Source: Melitaea cinxia (Eukaryota > Arthropoda > Insecta > Lepidoptera > Nymphalidae). Taken from it: a stretch of DNA of 64,000 bases. The notes under the pieces were generated by a model, which saw only the letters and a list, made by a program, of their open reading frames with translations, was not told the origin of the DNA and did no database searches. The DNA lies in the NCBI RefSeq assembly GCF_905220565.1, contig NC_059414.1, positions 10,910,001-10,974,000 of the forward strand. Direction: 5' to 3'. The first letter of the stretch is position 1. Each line of letters starts with the position of its first letter. Made by a program: the position numbers and the translations under genes. Positions 12,067 to 24,100 of this stretch are shown here, in pieces.

Positions 12067-12873
12067 ATATAACGATGCGCTATTTATAGCGATGAGCTAT
12101 TTATAACGATGCGCTATTTATAACGATGCGCTATTTATAACAACGCGCTATTTATAACGATGCGCTATTTATAACGATGCGCTATTTATAACGATGCGCT
12201 ATTTATAACGAAGCGCTATTTATAATAATGCGCTATTTATAACGAAGCGCTATTTATAACGATGCGCTATTTATAACAACGCGCTATTTATAACGATGCG
12301 CTATTTATAACGATGCGCTATTTATAACGAAGCGCTATTTATAACGAAGCGCTATTTATAACGATGCGCTATTTATAACGATGCGCTATTTATAACAATA
12401 GCGCTATTTATAACGATGCGCTATTTATAACGATGCGCTATTTATAACGATGCGCTATTTATAACGAAACGCTATTTATAACGAAGCGCTATTTATAATA
12501 ATGCGCTATTTATAACGATGCGCTATTTATAACGATGCGCTATTTATAACGATGCGCTATTTATAACGATAGCGCTATTTATAACGATGCGCTATTTATA
12601 ACGATGCGCTATTTATAACGATGCGCTATTTATAACGATGCGCTATTTATAACGAAGCGCTATTTATAACGAAGCGCTATTTATAACAATGCGCTATTTA
12701 TAACGATGCGCTATTTATAACGATGCGCTATTTATAACGAAGCGCTGTTTATAACGAAGCGCTATTTATAACGATGCGCTATTTATAACGATGCGCTATT
12801 TATAACGATGCGCTATTTATAACGAAGCGCTATTTATAACGAAGCGCTATTTATAACGATGCGCTATTTATAA
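12067..12873. repeat. 17-bp minisatellite, about 47 copies
   Basis: Consensus unit ATAACGATGCGCTATTT. Units differ mainly at the GATGC position (GATGC, GAAGC, CAACGC, AATGC, GATAGC, GAAAC), while GCGCTATTTATAA is nearly constant. Variants are not random: runs of two to four GATGC units alternate with pairs of GAAGC units. It is not a CRISPR array because there are no unique spacers. It may belong to the untranslated part of the minus-strand gypsy remnant, but that is only inference. Confidence 0.95.
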
Positions 12874-13561
12874 TTTATTTATAACTTGTTCCTTGTTTGT
12901 CGAGCCTCGGAGCGAGCTGTGTAAATTGCGGACCTGTAATGAATTGTGGAAAATAATACTAATTACTCGATAACAATTGTAGATAATTTATTCAAACCTC
13001 AAACTAATTCTATAATCACTTGAATCTAGATTCTCACTTATTATTAGCTTTAAGTTTCAAACCATTTTTATATAGCCAATCATTCTTCGTTCGCACGTCG
13101 TTGGAAGTGGTAGTTGCACATCGTTGCTTAAGTTTTTCTGTTATCTTTGAGTACAATAGTAGTTCTTGTATGTATAAGTATGCTTAGAAGTATTGACTTG
13201 TTTGTTGTGAGATTTATAATAGCTAGTATATTGATGTGGGTAGATCTATTTATCGATGAGACGTGTTTGTTGTGCAAGGAATTTAATTGAGCCTATAAAA
13301 ATGACAAATGTAAGAATAAAAAAGGTTACAATAAGCTTGTACGTAATAAAATATATTATGTTGTAATGTGGGTTCTCATAATGTGGTCACTGCATTTAGT
13401 TGATGTAAATTACCGTGACGAATGTCCTTATCTTCGTGATTATATTTGTCGGCGATTGCTGTTTTTGTTTATGTACGGGTGTGCGTTGAGTAAATATTCT
13501 ATACGACATTGTTATATTAATAACACTAAATTATTAATATATCATAGAACAGTTTTATATA
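12874..13561. other. Unassigned DNA; weak LTR-like signals on the minus strand; LINE 5' region
   Basis: No gene. On the minus strand a GCTATATAAAA box (about 13075) is followed within about 100 bp by GAATAAATTATC (about 12990), which could be the TATA box and poly(A) signal of an LTR belonging to the minus-strand gypsy remnants. No second copy of this stretch was found in the window, so I cannot confirm an LTR. The right part may be the 5' UTR of the LINE that starts coding at 13562. Confidence 0.35.
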
Positions 13562-16458
13562 ATGGATAGTTCTAATAGTGTCATCATCATCATCATCATT
13601 ACAGCCTATACCGTCCACTACTGGACATAGGCCTCCACAAGTTTACGCCAAAAATAACGTGAACTCATGTGTTTTGCCCATAGTCACCACGCTGGGCAGG
13701 CGGGTTGGTGACCGCAGTACTGGCTTTGTCGCACCGAAGACGCTGCTGCCCGTCTTCGGCCTGTGTATTTCAAAGCCAGCAGTTGGATGGTTATCCCGCC
13801 ATCGGTCGGCTTTTTAAGTTCCAAGGTGGTAGCGGAACTGTGTTATCCCTTAGTCGCCTCTTACGACACCCACGGGAAGAAAGGGGGTGGCTAAATTCTT
13901 TAGTGCCGTAGCCACACAGCACTCTAATAGTGTATTATCTGTATATTATCAGAATTGTAGGGGAATTAGGGCTAAGCTACATATCCTATATATGAATATT
14001 TTGCTTCATGATTATGATGTAATTATTTTAACAGAGACGTGGCTTCATGAAAATATTAATGATCCGGAATACATAGACAGTCGTTACAGAGTGTTTAGAT
14101 GTGACAGAAATCGCGCTGGCAGCGGGCGGCGGGACGGGGGCGGGGTGCTAGTAGCGGTACGGCGGGAGCTGCCAGTCATGCCAAGAGACGCTTGCGCAGG
14201 TCAGGCGTTCACTTCCTCTACTACCGCCCGCGCGGCTGCGCCCACATCCCCGTCTCCGTTTGTTGATCATATGTTACTCGAATTAAGAATGCGAAATTAC
14301 TGTTTTGCTATAAGTGTAGCGTACAGTCCGCCTGGTATGAGTTCCGAAGTATATGCTTCATATTTTGATTACTTGGAAAATGTTCTTTACAGTCCTGATA
14401 TGAATTCATTTATAGTTGCAGGTGATTTTAATTTACCCAGTTTAGAATGGCGGCAGATTTGTGCACATTTAGAATCTATTATGTCGAATACATACAACCA
14501 ATCTAATATTCATTTAATAAATTTTATGTCTTTGTTCAATTGCTTGCAAGTTGATAAATTAAAAAATAGAAATGATCGAATACTAGATCTTTTTATAACT
14601 AATATTGACGATTGCGGATCTTCGCTTGTTCCTATTTCACTGCTGCCGATAGACGAACATCACCCGCCTTTCTATGTACTGGTATCAATTAAGAGTGTAT
14701 ACTACCTCAATCCATATCCATCCTACCTACTCTGTCGAAGCTTTTTGAAAGATTAGTTCATAATAATATTTACCCATCTTTACATAAAAATATAATTGAA
14801 AAGCAACACGGTTTTGTACAGCGGCGTTCTACGACAACAAATTTATTAATTTATATTAGTCATCTATTTGAAGCACTAGATCTTAACATACAATCAGACA
14901 GTATTTATACTGACTTTCAAAAGGCATTTGATAGGGTGGATCACAAGATACTTCTTGAAAAACTTGCCTTTAAATGGAATACGCGGAAACTTGTGACGTT
15001 GGTTTAAATCTTATATAAAAAATCGCACCCAAAAGTAATGATCAATGGACATGAATCTGATTTCGTATTTATTAGCTCTGGAGTGCCACAAGGCCATATT
15101 AGGGCCATTATTATTTATATTATTTATAAACGACATTCACCACTGTTTCAAGTCTAGTTACTTTCTATTATACGCGGATGATCTTAAAATATATCATAAA
15201 ATCCAAAATTCAGATGACCATAGGAGACTGCAAGAGGACCTTGACAGATTCTCAGCTTACTGCACGGTAAATAAATTAGCGCTTAGCTTAAATAAATGCA
15301 AAGCTATAACTTTTACAAAAAAAGGACACTTAGCAGTTTTTCCTATATGTTATGTGGTGAGCGTCTTTAGGTTGTGGAACACATCAGAGATCTTGGGGTT
15401 ATACTAGACAGAAAGCTACATTTAAATATACATATCGATTATATAATTAGCAATGCTTATAAATTATAAGGATTTGCGATGCGTACTTGTAATGAGTTTA
15501 AGTTGGCTTCAACATATCTTCATATTTATAAATCACTAATACGTCCACAGCTTGAATATGCTGTACCTATATGGAACCCATATTATAGCAAACATATAGA
15601 TGCGCTAGAGACAGTTCAAAAAAAAATCTTACGTTGTATGCGTTATAAATATTGCTTTTCGCATTTATCTTATGTTCAGATGTTAGATAAATACAAACTC
15701 TCCACTCTTAAATCAAGACGAACATATCTTGAATTAATGATGCTTTACGACTTATGTCATAATAAGTATGATTGTATTCCCCTAAATAATAAATTATGTT
15801 ATAAGATTCCTACTGGAACGCACTCTCGTAAGCCACATTCCATATTTGCCACTGCATTTTGTAGAACAAATGCTGGTAAACGCTCACCCTTGTATAGAGT
15901 TACTGATGTTTATAATAAGCTTTTTTTGTCGGTGGATATTTTATTCGCAAGAGTTGCTTAGTTTAAAAAAGAAATTTTTGAATTATTGCATTAACAGTAC
16001 AAACGGAAACGGGTTTACTCATTGAATTCAAACCTTGCATACGGACTCGGTGTGGGTAGCCTAGTAGTTAACACTGATCCCAAGATGCAAGTCGTAGTCG
16101 TAGTCGTAAATGCACCCTATTTGTACTTTGGCTGTGCAATATACAGTTAATGTTTAAGAGATAGAAAGATATATAAGTTGTCTGCTTAGTGTGTATTTCT
16201 AGCTGAGTAATAATAACAATAATAATCACTAGTGTTTGGTTGATGGAATTTAGGGAAAAAATGTATTTGTAATGTATTATGTATATTAGATACCTACCAT
16301 TTCTTTTCTTTGATGTGCATTTTTTACTATTATAAAATTGTAATCTGGAGTTGACGGTGTTGGTGTCACGATTAATAATGTTTGTATTGTAAGTCTCTTA
16401 TGTAAAACTTTATTGTGAACACTGTTTGTTAACTTAAATAAAAAAATAAAAAAAAATA
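13562..16458 (+). mobile_element. CR1/Jockey-group LINE with endonuclease and reverse transcriptase, internally deleted
   Basis: The ORF starts at ATG 13562 and is interrupted after six codons by the RTE-like insertion (13582-13922), then resumes. The endonuclease-exonuclease-phosphatase domain covers 13934-14700 (YYQNCRGIRAKL, ILTETWLHENI, IVAGDFNLPSLEW, DEHHPPFYV). RT motifs follow almost at once: HGFVQRRSTTTN (about 14805), TDFQKAFDRVDHKILLEKL (about 14910), GPLLFILFINDIHH (about 15095) and LLYADDLKIYH with catalytic YADD (about 15165). The C-terminal region ends with LIRPQLEYAVPIWNPYYSKH (about 15535) and a stop at about 15959. The linker normally found between endonuclease and RT is absent, so there is an internal deletion near 14700, plus frameshifts near 15005 and 15350-15470. 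An A-rich tail ends at about 16458 against gypsy remnant B. Confidence 0.85.
13582..13922 (-). mobile_element. RTE-tailed SINE-like insertion with 11-bp target duplication
   Basis: Inserted in the LINE: TCTAATAGTGT occurs directly before (13571-13581) and directly after it (13923-13933). Read on the minus strand, the element ends in an ATGATGATG-type microsatellite preceded by GGCCTATGTCCAGTAGTGGA, the 3' end type used by RTE-mobilised elements in Lepidoptera. A second, truncated copy of its 5' part lies at 23664-23850. Confidence 0.8.
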
Positions 16459-16602
16459 ACTGTTTCCAATGCTTTTATATGTGCAACTCTATTTTTACCC
16501 TCCATTTTGACGTCATCTAGGAAAATTTCTACATTAGGTATGTTGCCTAAAAGTGAACACATAATTCTTTGGAAATACCTGGACTAGATGCTAATCCATA
16601 AC
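16459..16602 (-). pseudogene. Gypsy remnant B, RT palm piece
   Basis: Minus-strand translation gives a reverse-transcriptase palm segment with YGLASSPGIFQRIM and the catalytic box written FLDD. It is colinear with the piece at 19366-20190; the minus-strand LINE at 16603-19365 separates them. It overlaps in domain with remnant A, so it is a second gypsy copy. Confidence 0.75.
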
Positions 16603-19365
16603 TTTTTTTTTTTTTTAAATATATAGACTAGCGCTTAACCGCGATCTCACCTGATGGTAAGTGAAGATGCAGCCTAAGATAGTGCGCACTTGCCTAGAAG
16701 ATGCCTATTCACTCTTGATTTGAAAATACCCAAGTTGTGATTATTTGGAAAAACGGAAGCCGGAAGGGCATTCCAGATTTTTGCGGTGCGTATTAAGAAA
16801 GACGAAGCAAAACGCTTAGTGCGAGATCGCGGGATTTCAACCACGTAGCGGTGCACACTCAAGCGATGCCTAGCGGTTCGGTGGTAGAATGGTGATGGTG
16901 GAACCAAATTGCGCAGCTTTTGGGCACACTCTCCGAAATATATTCTGTAAAATACAGACAGACAGGCAACCTTGCGCCGATGTTCAAGACTTTGTAGTCT
17001 AGAGTTAACCAGTGGTTCATCACCGATGAGTCTTCTGGCACGTCGATCCACAGACTCCAAAGCAGCAAGCTGGTACTTGGCAGAGCCATCCCATAAGTGA
17101 CTGCAGTACTCCATACTCGATCGAACTTGTGCTTGGTACAGAGTGAGAAGCTGTTCCGGTGTGAAGTACTGCCTGACTTTATTGAGGATACCAAGTTTCT
17201 TACCGGCAATTTTTGCCTTAATAAAATATTTAAATATTTATGCCTAAAAGATCAATATTATCGGTGATCGGTACAGATACACCCCGGAAAGTCGGAGCTA
17301 AAGGGAATGGACTCCGTTTAGCGGTGAAAAGACACGCTTGCGTTTTGAGAGCATTAAATTTGACTAGGTTAGCGTCACCCCAATCGGATACCTCTTTTAA
17401 AGCCAAATTCATGCGTTCAACCAGAGCCTCTCTATGCTCAAGAGTTTCAGCCCCACTAGCTCGGGGACTGGACATGTATCTCTCCGTAACAGTGCTGTCG
17501 TCCGCGTATTCAAAGATACCGGGCTTGAGGAGGTCATTAATGTGAAGCAAGAAGAGGGTTGCAGAGAGAACTGATCCCTGTGTGACACCGGCATTAACCG
17601 CCTTCAAATCAGATGAGGAGCCATCCAAGACCACCCTAAATGATCGCCCACTCAGGAAATCTGATATCCAGCCACACAGGCTAGGGGGTATTCCGTAATT
17701 CGAAAGCTTACTCAATAGGCTCTCATGCCAGACCCGGTCAAATGCCTTCGAGATATCAAGTGAGACGGCTAACGCCTCTCCGTGCTTATCCAAGGCATCG
17801 CCCCAGATGTGCGAGGCATACACTAAAAGATCCCCCGTGGACCTGTTACGGCGGAAACCGTATTGCTGGTCCGCCAGGAGGTCATTCAATTCGAGGTATG
17901 CAAGGAGCTTATCGTTCAGTATGCGCTCCAAACTTTTACAAAGTATGGAGGTGACTACCCTTTTTAGGTACAGGTTGTACATTGGCAATCTTCCAAGCTT
18001 TAGGAACCTGAGCTGATTTTAGGGAGAGGCGGTACAAGCGCGTTAGAACCGGAGACAACTCAAGAGCACATGTTTTAAGAACTCTAGCTGGTATCCCGTC
18101 AGGACCACTAGCCTTATTCGTATCCAAATTGCGGAGCGCTCTCAAAACCACAGTTTGGTGAATGCATATATCGGACATAGCAAATTTGGAAGGTGGATGT
18201 CGAGGAGGTGAGGCACTACCAGCATCAAGGTGCGAATTTTCCGCAAACAGGTTTGCTAAAAGGTTAGCCTTGTCTGTCGCAGTAATGGCCAGCGATCCAT
18301 CTGGCTTCAGCAGAGGAGGCAGCGAGGGACGGCAAAAATTCATTTCCACCGACTTAGACAGCGACCAAAAAGCTTTACTTCCACACGGATAGGAAGCTAA
18401 TTTGGCTCCAATGCGATTAATGCGGTCGTAACGAGCCCTTTTGAGAACCTTTTTGTAGGACTTAGCAGCTGAGTTGAAAGCTCTTTTTTTTGTAGTTATG
18501 TCCGGAGATTTAAGGGTACGGGCTTCAGCCCATGCTGCAAACGCTGAGTCCTTACGGGCTGCAGCTTCAGCACATTCTACATTGTACCACCTAGGGACCG
18601 TGACATCAAGCGATACGTCAGCAAATGGAATGAAGTACTCCATCGCCTGACGTATCACTCCCGATATTGCTTGTTCGCAACTCGACGGATCACACGAAGA
18701 AAAGCAAGTACTCCGCCAGGGGTACGATGCGAAAAAGTGTCGCATCTCATCCCAATCTGCCGACTTATATCGCCACACACGTCTGGTTCCGGTAGGACTG
18801 GCATCAAGGGGGTGAAAGTTAGATATTGACTTTACCACACAGTGATCAGATGTGCCTAGGGGAGCCGCAATTGATATCGAGGACCGGTCTGGGTCAGTTG
18901 TCATCAGAAGGTCCAAACAATTAGGTGTGTGGTCGTCAACGTCGGGTAATTTGTAATTTGAGCGCCTCTCTCCCGGCATGGTCGGTATTTTGGTATGGGA
19001 ATAGCCAGTCCTGGTGGTGAGCGTTAAAATCCCCCAGAAGTACCATTTGGGCAGCTGGATACCGACGTTGGACCACATCAGCCGTCTCACTGAGATAGTC
19101 GAACATTCGAGTTGTCTCTCGATCACCGCTGTGCGACCGATAGGTACAGGCATACACAATCTGCTCCACACCCGTGTCCAATAAACACCACATGATGGAA
19201 AGGTTAGGTATTTCCAAATTACGCAGACGCTGGCAGCAGACATCATTACGAGCATACATACAGACGCCAGCGCGAGATTTAAAGTTATGCTCAAGCGAAT
19301 ACCAAGAGTACTGCAGATACGCTACGTCTGCTGGACTACCGATTTGCGTCTCCGTAAAAAAAGTA
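16603..19365 (-). mobile_element. CR1/L2-Jockey-group LINE inserted in gypsy remnant B
   Basis: A 5'-truncated LINE on the minus strand, with a poly(A) run at its left end (about 16603-16617) and GTTAT on both sides as a short target duplication. The endonuclease C-terminal half spans 19355-18800 (VLLGDFNAHHQDW, LGTSDHCVV). The linker and RT come next: NKASGPDGIPARVLK (about 18100), a frameshift near 17940-17990, QYGFRRNRSTGDLLVYASHI, VSLDISKAFDRVWHESLLSK, AGVTQGSVLSATLFLLHIND and FEYADDSTV (about 17505). The C-terminal part is MEYCSHLWDGSAKYQLAALE to SRVNRHLLGKCA with the stop at 16674. Reading frames are long and only mildly broken, so it is younger than the gypsy copy that hosts it. Confidence 0.85.
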
Positions 19366-20190
19366 ATAACTAATCTATTGTACTTGAATTACTTACCCTA
19401 TGTGTGCTTATAACTATCGATGTCGTATACTCCTTCGATTCATCGACCTCTATTTGATTATACGCCTATGAAAGGTCAATTTTTGAAAAATAAGCCGACC
19501 CGCTTAATCTAACTAAAACATCTTCAATTCTGGGTAGAGGAAAGCGATCGATCAGTAAATTCGGGTTAACCATTGCCTCATAATCAGCGCAAATTCTCAA
19601 GGAACATCAGCCTTGTTCACCGGCACCAGTGGCGAGGCCCAGTCGGAGCAGTCGACGGGTTCGATGATGCCGCCCCGCAGCATCACGCTCAGCTCGCCGT
19701 CCACGCGCGCGCGCATCGCGTACGGCAACGGCCACGCGCGGTGGAACACCGGCACCGCGCCCGCGCGCAGTCGCAGCGTCGCATGCCCGCCCGTGTCCCG
19801 ACCTAGTAAGCCGCCGAATATTTCCTTATACCTATTTATCAAATTAGATATGTCCTCATTAAACTACACATCCTAGTCTGAAATTTAATTCGATCAACCA
19901 CTGCCTACCTAAAAGCGATGTTTTGCCACCTTCTATTACAAATAATTCCAAATTCTTACTGACACTTAAATTTGACAACTGCTTTTATGACACCTACGGG
20001 TTTAATTCTCACACCATTATAAAAATTTAAGACAACATCTCGGTATTCGAGTTTTAAATGTCTAAATTTATTATTGTATGTAACACTACTTATACATGAA
20101 ACTGCCGAGCCAGTGTCTACTTCCATATTAATTACATGATTTTCAATGGAAATCAGTAACTTAACCGCTCGATTTAGTTTTGTTAATTAG
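19366..20190 (-). pseudogene. Gypsy remnant B, protease and RT N-terminal piece
   Basis: On the minus strand it contains a retropepsin active site (MEVDTGSAVSCIS, about 20125), then a linker and the RT N-terminus (RAWPLPYAMRARVDGEL at about 19740, GGIIEPVDCSDWASPLVPV at about 19640, RICADYEAMVNPN near 19590). Several stops and shifts show that it is dead. The segment 19615-19800 is strikingly GC-rich compared with everything around it. Confidence 0.75.
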
Positions 20191-20796
20191 TCTTGTTAAT
20201 TATTAACAAAACAAAAACAACAAAGTACTATAATAATAAATTTTGAGCTATATGTAGTATGAATAGGTAGGTATTTAAAGGTATATTGAAAATTAGTTCG
20301 AGGCCAAAAGTCTAGATGGCGCTGTTTTTATTAGGTTGACTGAAATAGACCTTGAGAGGGCTCTCTGTTTCTGTAAGTATTACTATGCTCTGTGGATAAT
20401 ACGTAATATTACTTAATAACAACTTGTAGAGACATCTCTGGATCATCTTTAAAAGTACATTTTATACATTGTACGTTAAACTAAACTTAGAAAATTAGGG
20501 ATGATATTAAAAATAATTTATTACATTTTTATTTCAAGTAAATTTAATCTCTTATAATTATAAATTATATTTTATAAACAAATATTTGAAACCCAATTTT
20601 TAAACATGAATTAAAATAACAAAAATATTGACATTCTTTTTGACTTTGACGTTGATGTGGAATGGCATGAAATGTTGACGTTTCTCTTTACCAATTTACA
20701 ACTTAGTCTTAGCCGCAGTAATACAAATTACTACGATTTGACTTACATTATTAACTAATTTTCATAACGAGTTTCTCCCCATTATATTTCGTAAAG
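20191..20796. other. Upstream region and possible 5' UTR exon of Syx7
   Basis: AT-rich with no coding frame. A possible non-coding first exon of Syx7 could end at 20796, where CGTAAAG is followed by the donor GTTAGT; the matching acceptor would be at 21136 (AACTCTAG), seven bases before the ATG. This splice is inferred only from motif positions. Confidence 0.35.
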
Positions 20797-21143
20797 GTTA
20801 GTATGCTATTTCGTAATAATATTCAAAGATTCTTTGTTAAAAAGTTACAAACCCAAGTGATTCATCCCAAAATCGTAATAAAATCTATCTACGCCTTTAA
20901 TATTGTTTTTAATTATTCAGTGAAAGATTACAGGTTTAGTGTATGGAAGAGCTTAAACCGAATTCTTCGTTCTCATTGTTAGGGATAATTTAACATTATA
21001 AAAATGTTTGAAAGGTTTACTCTAAATAAATATAATATATTATGATAGCTATTCCAAAAAAAAAATATTTATATCTAAATTTTTATCTATTGATCGATTA
21101 TAATAGAAAGAAAATAATTCATCTTTTAAACTCTAGATTCAAA

Positions 21144-24100
21144 ATGGCAGAAAGAGAACCAATTAGTGGATCAAGCCGCGACTACGGAGCCATTGCAGCT
21201 CCACCTTCAGTAGCCTTTGCTGATTTCAGCCCAACAGAACTATACAATCTCAGCGAAGGCATTGCAGACAATGTTAACACAATTAATAATGGATTGAGAG
21301 CATTAGAAAAGATGATGAAACAAATTGGAGGGCCGAATGACAGCGTGCAACTGAGAGACAAAATGTAAATTAGTTTATACTGTACCATTAATATGTTATG
21401 TTACACTTTATTTAATATATAATAACAAAACACAAAAAATTACACAATGTCATACAAACTTGAGCCAGACCCTTATAATCCAGCCTTATCAAATAATCCA
21501 TTTTTAGTGAATGTCTACTAACTATAAACTATCTCCCTGCCAGTTTTAATCTTTTTGTACCCAGTGGTTTTTGAGATTTCGTGATAAATTAATTACTCAA
21601 CAATTTTTTATACAAACAGATGATAAAAATAGATCAAGAAAATACAGTACATACATAATATTCAAAATCAGTCCAATTATTGTTTGCTAATTTTTATATT
21701 AGCAGTAAAGATAAACATTTTGATGAAAATTGTGTACGTTGGAGGAATCTCTAAGTGCACTGATAAAACTATATTCATCACCTTTCTCAGATAAAACATT
21801 TAAGTAAATTTATAATCATATTTGTGTAGGTACATGTAAGGTGAGATAAAGAATACTTGAAGAGGGTAAAAAGTATTTTGATTAATAATACATAACATTT
21901 TACAATTGTGTTAAATACTTTAGTCATAAAAACAATATGTATAAAATTGTATTATAATTTATCTTAGAACAGTCCCTCGTGCTATAATTGTTTTTGTAAT
22001 TTGTACACAAAATTAAAAACAGCAAAGCAATCAATAAGTAATAATTTAAATAATTTTTAAACACGTCTTCATCTGTCAATGATTAAGCAAAAATGTTATG
22101 TTAATTATTTTTACTAATATTACTGTTGAGTATAAAGCCTGTATTGAACTAAAACTTCTTAACCCACACTTGACTTGGGAAGTAAGGTGGTGAATGCGTG
22201 ACGAGAATGTTACGAAAAGTGTCATCGGACGAGGCGAATGGAAGTTGAGAGAGAGATGTAAGTGAAGATAGAAAGAGGGTTTTATGTTTCGTATATTACT
22301 GTAGCAGGCAAAGAAGTTTTACTTCAGATGTAGGTCTGAAGTACGCTTTTTTGTTATTTGTTATTTTACTGATTTTAGACATGACACTCAACAAAATGTA
22401 AACAGTTCTGTGTCAGCAACAGCACGGGATATACAAAGGCTGGGTGTAGTTGTTCGGAGAGGAGACAAGCCACAGAAGTTACAAGTTGAAAGACTAACGC
22501 AAGCCTTCAAAGATGCGCTTGCTAAGTACTCATCTGTGCAAAAGGTAATGTAACTTTATTGATTGATTTTTATTGAAAATATTGGCATCTTTTTTTTAAT
22601 ATGTTGAAAATATCAACAAAATTTTTCTTTTGTTATATGTTCTATATTGTTAATAATGTTAACTGGACTTTATATTATGTCTGCATTAAAAGTATTGTGA
22701 AGAAGAAGACGCCGCGTTGGCGCAACGGTCCCAGCCATGGATTGTGCCTGTTGCGCTGGCGATTGCGGGTTCGATCCCCGCACATGACAAAAATTTGTAT
22801 TGGCCATACAGGTGTTTGCCGTGGTCTGGGTGTTTGTGTAGTCCTTGTGGGTCTCGTCACCGTGCCTCGGAGAGCACGACAAGGCGTCGGTTCCAGTTGT
22901 TATCATGTACACCTGATAGCGATCGTTACCCATAGTAGGGAATATATCCGCCAACCCGCATTGGAACAGCGTGGTGGATTAAGCTCTGATCCTTCTCCTA
23001 CATGGGGAAAGATGCCTATGCCCAGTAGTCGAATAGTACAGGCTGAAGCGAGCAAAGGAAGGAATATAGAGTAGTGTAGAGGATATGTTCACTAAAGTCT
23101 AATTTAAATTGATACTGAATACATCAATATCACATAAAATTTAAATGACAATTTTAAAAACTTACAAAAAATAAAACGACTGTGCTTTAGGCCACAACTA
23201 TAGTAAAACTTCTTTAGCAATGAGCCTACACTGTGTCTTAGATATACGAAATGTACCTGAAGAGAGAAAGAAAATCTGTGCTCGCACCTCTCTCTCTTGC
23301 TCCGTTCGTCTCGCCCGATCACACTTTTCGTAACGCCCTTGTCACGCTTCACCAGCTAACTCCAGGTCAAGCGTGCATAAAGAAGTTTTACTTCAAAAAA
23401 TAATGAAATTTTAAATGGTTCAACTTAAAAACTATATTCTTTTCTACTTTATGAAAATACAGACAGTCAAATTTTAACTGTAAAATTATTTTAAAAGGGT
23501 TAGGAAATAATCAAAGTATAAAGGCTAATATCTACAATAATGAATTCCTTCTAATACACTTAGTAGATAGAGGCCATCTCATCTAATAAGATTAACAACA
23601 AGGTTTAAAGATGTAGGTACCTTTTGCACTACTATGGTACATATATTAGAAACTTTACAAGACGCTGCTGCCCGTCTTCGGCCTGTGTATTTCAAAGCCA
23701 GCAGTTGGATGGTTATCCCGCCACCGGTCGGCTTTTTAAGTTCCAAGGTGGTAGTGGAACTGTGTTATCTCTTAGTCGCCTCTTACGACACCCACGGGAA
23801 GAGAGGGGGTAGCTATATTCTTTAGTACCGTAGCCACACAGTACACACGTAGTTTATGATTTAATTTATATTAATTGGTGATAGCTTTACCTTAAGGTAA
23901 TATGATTAATATTTTTTTTTATATGATTGATAGGTATATGATTTTTTTTTTTAATATGAAAAATGACAATTACAAAGTGCTCTTGAAGCCTACTTGAATT
24001 AAGGAATTGTTGATTATGATTTTATTGGTCTATATGGCTTGGCATATTTGGCTTATACAAATCGCTCTCAACAAACATACAATTTACATACAACAAATTA

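Noticed and set aside
12067..12873. CRISPR-like appearance of the regular array
   Set aside because: Units are contiguous 17-mers with no unique spacers and no cas genes; this is a eukaryotic minisatellite.
13366..13569. 67-codon frame before the LINE, considered as a LINE ORF1
   Set aside because: No zinc-knuckle or coiled-coil feature; too short and without partners.
22711..22790. Possible tRNA gene with a B box GGTTCGATCC
   Set aside because: The acceptor arms do not pair and the same sequence continues into a repeated body; it is a SINE head. The 42.2 kb copy is rejected for the same reason.
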